Shown: piece by piece, positions 59,852 to 64,000 of the stretch
Numbering within the stretch: the stretch's first letter is position 1
How the letters are laid out: each line of letters begins with the position of its first letter
Assembly (NCBI RefSeq): GCF_006007965.1
Contig: NZ_CP040748.1
Location: forward strand, 248,001 to 312,000
Origin: Nocardioides jishulii
Lineage (GTDB): Bacteria; Actinomycetota; Actinomycetes; Propionibacteriales; Nocardioidaceae
DNA: 64,000 bases
Reading direction: 5' to 3'
Notes under the pieces: model-generated
The model's input: the letters and a program-made list of their open reading frames with translations, nothing else
The model's database searches: none
Told to the model about the DNA's origin: nothing
Translations under genes and position numbers: made by a program

Positions 59852-62737
59852 TTGCTGTTCGTGATCGCCGCGCTCTTCCTGTTGGCGGCGGTCTGCCCCT
59901 GGCTGCTGCTGCGGGCGGGACGGCGAGCCTTCCTCCCCATCGCCCTCGTGCCCCTGGCCGGGACGGTGTGGCTGGCCACGTACGCCCCCTCGGTCGCCGC
60001 CGGCGAGGTGCACACCGAGGTCATGACGTGGGTCCCCGCGATCGGCCTCGAGCTCGCCTTCGCGATGGGCACCCTGCAGTGGGTGCTGGCGATGATCGTG
60101 CTCGGGATCGGCACCGTCGTGCTGGCCTACTGCCGGTGGTACTTCCACGACGACAGCGCCGGGGTGCCGCGCTTCGCCGGCGTCCTGGTCGCCTTCATCG
60201 CGGCGATGCTCGGGCTGGTCCTGGCCGACGACCTGCTCCTGCTGTACGTCTTCTGGGAGCTCACCACCGTCTTCTCGTTCCTGCTCGTGGGCCACGACCC
60301 CACGCGCCGCAGCGCCCGTCAGGCGGCGATGCAGGCCCTGGTCGTCACCACCTTCGGCGGCCTGGCGATGCTGGTCGGCGCGCTGGCCCTGGGCCACGCC
60401 GCGGGCACGATGCGGATCAGCGAGATCCTCGCCGACCCGCCCAGCGGCGCCCTGGTCACCACCGGAGTCCTGCTGCTCCTCGTCGGCGCGCTGACGAAGT
60501 CGGCGCTCTTCCCCTTCCACTTCTGGCTGCCCGCAGCGATGGCTGCGCCCACGCCGGTCAGCGCCTACCTGCACGCCGCCTCGATGGTGAAGGCCGGCGT
60601 CTACCTGGTCGCCCTGCTGGCGCCTGCCTTCGCCGACGTCCCGGGCTGGCGCGGCACGCTCGTCGGGCTGGGCCTGCTGACGATGATCCTGGGCGGCCTG
60701 CGGGCGCTCCGGCAGAACGACCTCAAGCTCCTGCTCGCCTTCGGCACCGTGAGCCAGCTCGGCTTCATGGTCCTCGTCCTCGGCCTGGGCACCCGATCGG
60801 CAATGCTCGCCGGTCTGGGCATCGTCGTCGCCCACGCCCTGTTCAAGGCGACCCTCTTCCTGGTCGTCGGCCTCATCGACCGCACCACCGGCACCCGCGA
60901 CCTGCGCAAGCTCACCGGGCTGGGCCGCAGGATGCCGTGGGTGGCGGCCGCCGCGACCCTGGCCGCCGCCTCGATGGCCGGCATCCCGCCGCTGGTCGGC
61001 TACGTCGCGAAGGAGAGCGCCTTCGTGGCGCTCGTCGACGTGGCGGAGTACGGCGACGGCACGGGCATGCAGGGCATGGTCGGGTGGCTGGTGCTCGCGG
61101 GCGTCGTGCTCGGCTCGGTGCTGACCGTGGCCTACTCCGCCCGCTTCGTCTGGGGCGCGTTCGGCAACCGGACCGTGGCCGAGGAGCTGGACGTCACCGA
61201 GGTGCCCGTCGGCTTCGCCGCCGGCCCGGTGGTCCTCGCGGTGCTCTCCGTCGTCGCCGGTCTGAGCGGCGCATGGCTGACCCACGTCCTCGCTCCGCAC
61301 GCCGACCTGCTCCCGGCAGGGGCCCACGAGGCTGAGCTGTCGTTGTGGCACGGGGTCGGGCTGCCGCTCCTCTCCACCCTCGTCGCGCTCGCGCTCGGTG
61401 CCTTCCTGTTCGTCAAGCGCGGCCCGGTGGCCACCTTCCAGGGCGCGCTGGCACTCAACATCTCCGTCGAGAACGGCTACCGCGCAGTGATGCGTGGCCT
61501 CGACCGCTTCTCCGTCGAGCTGACCGCCGTCGTCCAGCGGGGTTCCGCGGCGGCGTACCTCGGCATCACCCTGGTGGTGGTCGTGCTGGTGCCCGGCTCG
61601 ACGCTGCTGACGACCTACGACATCATCGACGTGCGGCTGTGGGACACCCCCGCCCAGGCGGTCGTGGGCGGCGTCATGCTGCTGGCCGCGCTGATGGCGG
61701 TCCGGTCGCGCCGACGCCTGCGCGCAGTGCTGCTGGCCGGGGCGACCGGCTACGGCACCGCCGCGCTCTTCGTGCTCCAGGGCGCACCCGACCTGGCCCT
61801 CACCCAGGCGCTCGTCGAGACGCTGACCGTCGTGGTCTTCGTGCTCGCGCTGCGTCGGATGCCCGAGTACTTCACCGACCGTCCGCTGAGTGCACGACGC
61901 TACTGGCGCGTGGCGCTGGGCGCTTCCGTCGCGCTGGTCTCTGCCGGCTTCATGCTCGTCGGGGCGAGCGCCCGCGTCCACGAGCCCGTCTCCGCCGTCC
62001 TGCCGCGCCTCGCGGTGGAGTACGGCGGGGGGGCCAACATCGTCAACGTCATCCTGGTCGACACCCGTGCCTGGGACACCCTGGGCGAGATCGCGGTGCT
62101 GGTCGCCGCGGGCACCGGCGTGGCCAGCCTGATCTTCCTCGACGTGCGCGGCACCGGCATCCGCCGCGTGCACGAGATCCCCTTCCCCGAGGGGGTCCCG
62201 AAGCAGCCGACCGCGCCGGGTCGCCGGGTGTGGCTGCCCGCGCCGCGCACGATGGCGCCGGACAAGCGCTCGATCATCTTCGAGGTCATCACCCGGCTGC
62301 TGTTCCACACGATCATCGTCTTCAGCGTCTACCTGCTCTTCGCCGGCCACAACGCGCCCGGCGGCGGCTTCGCGGGCGGACTCACCGCGGGCCTGGCGCT
62401 CGTCCTGCGCTACCTGGCCGGCGGCCGGTACGAGCTCGACGAGGCCGCCCCGATCGACGCCGGCAAGGTGATCGGGGCGGGGCTCGCCTTCGCCGCGCTG
62501 GCCGCCGTCATCCCGCTCGCCTTCGGAGGAACCGTCCTGCAGTCCGCGATCCTCGACGTCACCGTGCCCGTGCTGGGCAAGGTCCACCTGGTCTCCTCCG
62601 CGCTCTTCGACGTCGGTGTCTACCTGGTCGTGCTCGGCCTGGTCCTCGACCTGTTGCGTGGCCTCGGCTCGCAGATCGACCGGCAGATCGTGAAGGTCCA
62701 GCGTGAGGCTGCTGTCGCCGAGGAGGTGGCCCGATGA
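59852..62737 (+). CDS. mrpA: Na+/H+ antiporter subunit A (MrpA with fused MrpB-like end)
   Basis: A 961-residue membrane protein homologous to NuoL. About 20 helices include the proton-path motifs VFWELTTVFSFLLVGHD, GALTKSALFPFHFWLPAAMA and LLAFGTVSQLGFMVLVLGLG with conserved charged residues (K and E within helices). The C-terminal ~200 residues contain LLFHTIIVFSVYLLFAGHNA then PGGGFAGGLTAGLALVLRYL, the MrpB domain fused as usual in actinobacteria. It starts with TTG at 59852 after GAGAGG. The Mrp complex exchanges Na+ for H+ for alkali/salt tolerance. First gene of the operon; the next gene overlaps by 4 bp. Confidence 0.93.
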   Translation: MLFVIAALFLLAAVCPWLLLRAGRRAFLPIALVPLAGTVWLATYAPSVAAGEVHTEVMTWVPAIGLELAFAMGTLQWVLAMIVLGIGTVVLAYCRWYFHDDSAGVPRFAGVLVAFIAAMLGLVLADDLLLLYVFWELTTVFSFLLVGHDPTRRSARQAAMQALVVTTFGGLAMLVGALALGHAAGTMRISEILADPPSGALVTTGVLLLLVGALTKSALFPFHFWLPAAMAAPTPVSAYLHAASMVKAGVYLVALLAPAFADVPGWRGTLVGLGLLTMILGGLRALRQNDLKLLLAFGTVSQLGFMVLVLGLGTRSAMLAGLGIVVAHALFKATLFLVVGLIDRTTGTRDLRKLTGLGRRMPWVAAAATLAAASMAGIPPLVGYVAKESAFVALVDVAEYGDGTGMQGMVGWLVLAGVVLGSVLTVAYSARFVWGAFGNRTVAEELDVTEVPVGFAAGPVVLAVLSVVAGLSGAWLTHVLAPHADLLPAGAHEAELSLWHGVGLPLLSTLVALALGAFLFVKRGPVATFQGALALNISVENGYRAVMRGLDRFSVELTAVVQRGSAAAYLGITLVVVVLVPGSTLLTTYDIIDVRLWDTPAQAVVGGVMLLAALMAVRSRRRLRAVLLAGATGYGTAALFVLQGAPDLALTQALVETLTVVVFVLALRRMPEYFTDRPLSARRYWRVALGASVALVSAGFMLVGASARVHEPVSAVLPRLAVEYGGGANIVNVILVDTRAWDTLGEIAVLVAAGTGVASLIFLDVRGTGIRRVHEIPFPEGVPKQPTAPGRRVWLPAPRTMAPDKRSIIFEVITRLLFHTIIVFSVYLLFAGHNAPGGGFAGGLTAGLALVLRYLAGGRYELDEAAPIDAGKVIGAGLAFAALAAVIPLAFGGTVLQSAILDVTVPVLGKVHLVSSALFDVGVYLVVLGLVLDLLRGLGSQIDRQIVKVQREAAVAEEVAR

Positions 62738-63330
62738 ACGTCGTGGCTGCTGGCCCCGGAGGCGGCACCGTCGCCTCGTCGGGAGACGTCAACCTCACCC
62801 TCGTCGTGGTCGCGGCCGGCCTGATCGGGTGCGGTGTCTACCTGCTGCTCGAGCGCAGCCTGTCGCGGGTGCTCGTCGGCCTGGTGATGATGGGCAACGG
62901 GATCAGCCTGGGCTTCCTCGTCGCCGGTGGTCCCGCAGGGGTCGCGCCGATCGTCGAGGGGGAGTCGGGGACCTACGTCGACCCGCTCCCTCAGGCGATG
63001 GTGCTCACCGCGATCGTGATCATGCTCGCCACCGTCTCGTTCGTGCTGGCGATGGCCTACCGCTCCTGGCAGCTCGCCGGCCACGACGACGTGCAGGACG
63101 ACGTGGAGGACGCGCTCATCCGCCGGATGGCCGCCCAGGACATCGAGTCCGACTCCTTCCGGGCCGAGACCACGGAGGACGACGAGGAGACCGACCTGGC
63201 CTCCGACTTCACCGTGGCCGAGCTGGCCGAGGCCAAGGAGGCGGCCGAGCGGGTCGAGGCTGAACGGCGCAGGTCCGAGCAACCCCACAGCACGACCGAC
63301 CGGCCCGGCGACGAGGAGGACACGAAGTGA
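62734..63330 (+). CDS. mrpC: Na+/H+ antiporter subunit C (MrpC) with long acidic tail
   Basis: A 198-residue NuoK-like subunit. Three helices (LTLVVVAAGLIGCGVYLLLE, LVGLVMMGNGISLGFLV, MVLTAIVIMLATVSFVLAMA) form the standard ~115-residue MrpC core. The remaining ~85 residues, from about 113, are a hydrophilic acidic/basic tail (ETTEDDEETDLASDF, AELAEAKEAAERVEAERRR) not present in the usual 112-125-residue subunits. Start and stop overlap neighbouring genes by 4 bp, so translation is tightly coupled. Confidence 0.92.
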   Translation: MNVVAAGPGGGTVASSGDVNLTLVVVAAGLIGCGVYLLLERSLSRVLVGLVMMGNGISLGFLVAGGPAGVAPIVEGESGTYVDPLPQAMVLTAIVIMLATVSFVLAMAYRSWQLAGHDDVQDDVEDALIRRMAAQDIESDSFRAETTEDDEETDLASDFTVAELAEAKEAAERVEAERRRSEQPHSTTDRPGDEEDTK

Positions 63331-64000
63331 ACTGGCTCGTCCCCCTCCCCGTGGTCCTGCCCCTCTTCGGCGCGGGCCTCTCACTGGTGCTCTCCGGACG
63401 CCCCCGCCTCCAACGCTGGCTGAGCGTCTTCGTGCTCGTCTCCATGGCCCTGGTCGGTGCCGTGCTGATGTACCAGGCCGACACCTCGGGCCCGCAGACG
63501 CTGTGGATCGGCGCCTGGCCCGAGACCGTCGGCATCGTGCTGGTGGCCGACCGGCTCGCCGCGCTGATGCTGCTGGTCAGCGCCGTGGTGACGCTGGCGG
63601 TCCTCGGCTACTCCATCGGTCAGGGCATGGTGGAGGACGAGGAGTCCGCGCCGCTGGCCGTCTACCACCCGACCTTCCTGGTGCTGGTGGCCGGCGTCTC
63701 CAACGCCTTCCTCGCCGGCGACCTCTTCAACCTCTTCGTCTCCTTCGAGATGCTGCTCTTCGCGTCGTACGTGCTGCTCACCCTCGGCGGCACCGACGCG
63801 CGCATCCGGGCCGGCACCATCTACGTCCTCGTGGCGCTGCTCTCGTCGTCCCTCTTCCTGATCACCCTCGCGGTGACCTACGCGGCCACCGGCACGCTGA
63901 CCCTGGCGCAGCTGGGCGTGCGCCTCGCCGAGATCGACCCCAACGTCTCGCTGATGATCCAGCTGCTCCTGCTGACGACGTTCGCGATCAAGGCGGCCGT
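63327..64000 (+). CDS. mrpD: Na+/H+ antiporter subunit D (MrpD), 5' part
   Basis: The GTG at 63327 overlaps the mrpC stop and opens a frame running off the window end. The 224 visible codons begin VNWLVPLPVVLPLFGAGLSL and include FLAGDLFNLFVSFEMLLFAS and YVLLTLGGTDARIRAGTIYV, the NuoM/MrpD motif with the conserved glutamate. The rest, and the expected mrpEFG genes, lie beyond 64000. Confidence 0.92.
   Translation, partial: MNWLVPLPVVLPLFGAGLSLVLSGRPRLQRWLSVFVLVSMALVGAVLMYQADTSGPQTLWIGAWPETVGIVLVADRLAALMLLVSAVVTLAVLGYSIGQGMVEDEESAPLAVYHPTFLVLVAGVSNAFLAGDLFNLFVSFEMLLFASYVLLTLGGTDARIRAGTIYVLVALLSSSLFLITLAVTYAATGTLTLAQLGVRLAEIDPNVSLMIQLLLLTTFAIKAA

Noticed and set aside
59780-62587. 935-codon antisense frame across mrpA
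   Set aside because: Composition is the reverse reading of a G+C-rich membrane-protein gene (Gln/Asp/His/Gly repeats) and has no family features.
1-64000. CRISPR array, prophage, integrase or insertion sequence
   Set aside because: No regularly spaced repeats, transposase, integrase or phage structural genes are visible.

Overview
The window is about 70% G+C, uses GTACG-rich actinobacterial DNA and many GTG starts, and carries several actinobacterial hallmarks: a FadE5-type acyl-CoA dehydrogenase, an EtfD-type membrane iron-sulfur reductase, a mycothiol-dependent isomerase-like protein, a DtxR/IdeR iron box and a two-gene Mrp A-B/C arrangement. Gene content and style fit a Nocardioides-like member of the Propionibacteriales. 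This assignment is inference; no rRNA is present. Most of the window is ordinary chromosome.

Layout. 0-2.8 kb: the start of a PucR-like regulator, divergent from a ferredoxin reductase/fatty acyl desaturase operon. 2.9-12.9 kb: small membrane proteins, secreted beta-propeller-like proteins, an SDR/maleylpyruvate-isomerase-like pair and a thioredoxin-NHL protein. 12.9-15.5 kb: a Tat-exported flavin amine oxidase, divergent from a secreted RidA-like protein. 15.6-19.5 kb: an accessory island with decayed sigma/membrane-protein fragments, and one 1021-residue gene of clearly lower G+C that joins a helical N-terminus, a kinase-like fold and a KptA/Tpt1 RNA 2'-phosphotransferase. 19.6-28.8 kb: fadE5, TauE/SafE exporter plus Rrf2 regulator, an ECF sigma/anti-sigma-like pair, tRNA-Gly(CCC), dcd and an iron-box-controlled siderophore-interacting flavoprotein. 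29-33.8 kb: acyl-CoA ligase, a MarR-controlled MFS efflux pump and a truncated AbiEi/DUF559-type gene flanked by repeats. 33.8-37.4 kb: etfD with a long repeat-bearing tail. 37.5-50.1 kb: histidine degradation genes (IclR regulator, hutH and, 8 kb later, hutU), interrupted by a HxlR regulator, a methyltransferase, an ABC exporter operon and a TetR operon. 50.1-59.7 kb: small and secreted membrane proteins, two malyl-CoA lyase-family genes, a P-type ATPase with two compensating frame disruptions, an MFS transporter and an M20 peptidase. 59.8-64 kb: the start of an Mrp Na+/H+ antiporter operon, running off the end.

How parts may work together. A perfect 16-bp palindrome lies between the IclR gene and hutH, and a 15/16 copy lies upstream of hutU, so one HutR-like regulator probably controls both loci. 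A TACC-n-GTC-n-GTA type operator occurs upstream of fadE5, etfD and the malyl-CoA lyase operon, suggesting one fatty-acid regulon. The exported amine oxidase and the secreted RidA form a plausible imine-making/imine-clearing pair. The best candidate for an undescribed system is the kinase-KptA fusion. Kinase and KptA activities can add and remove RNA 2'-phosphates, and here both folds sit in one foreign-looking gene.
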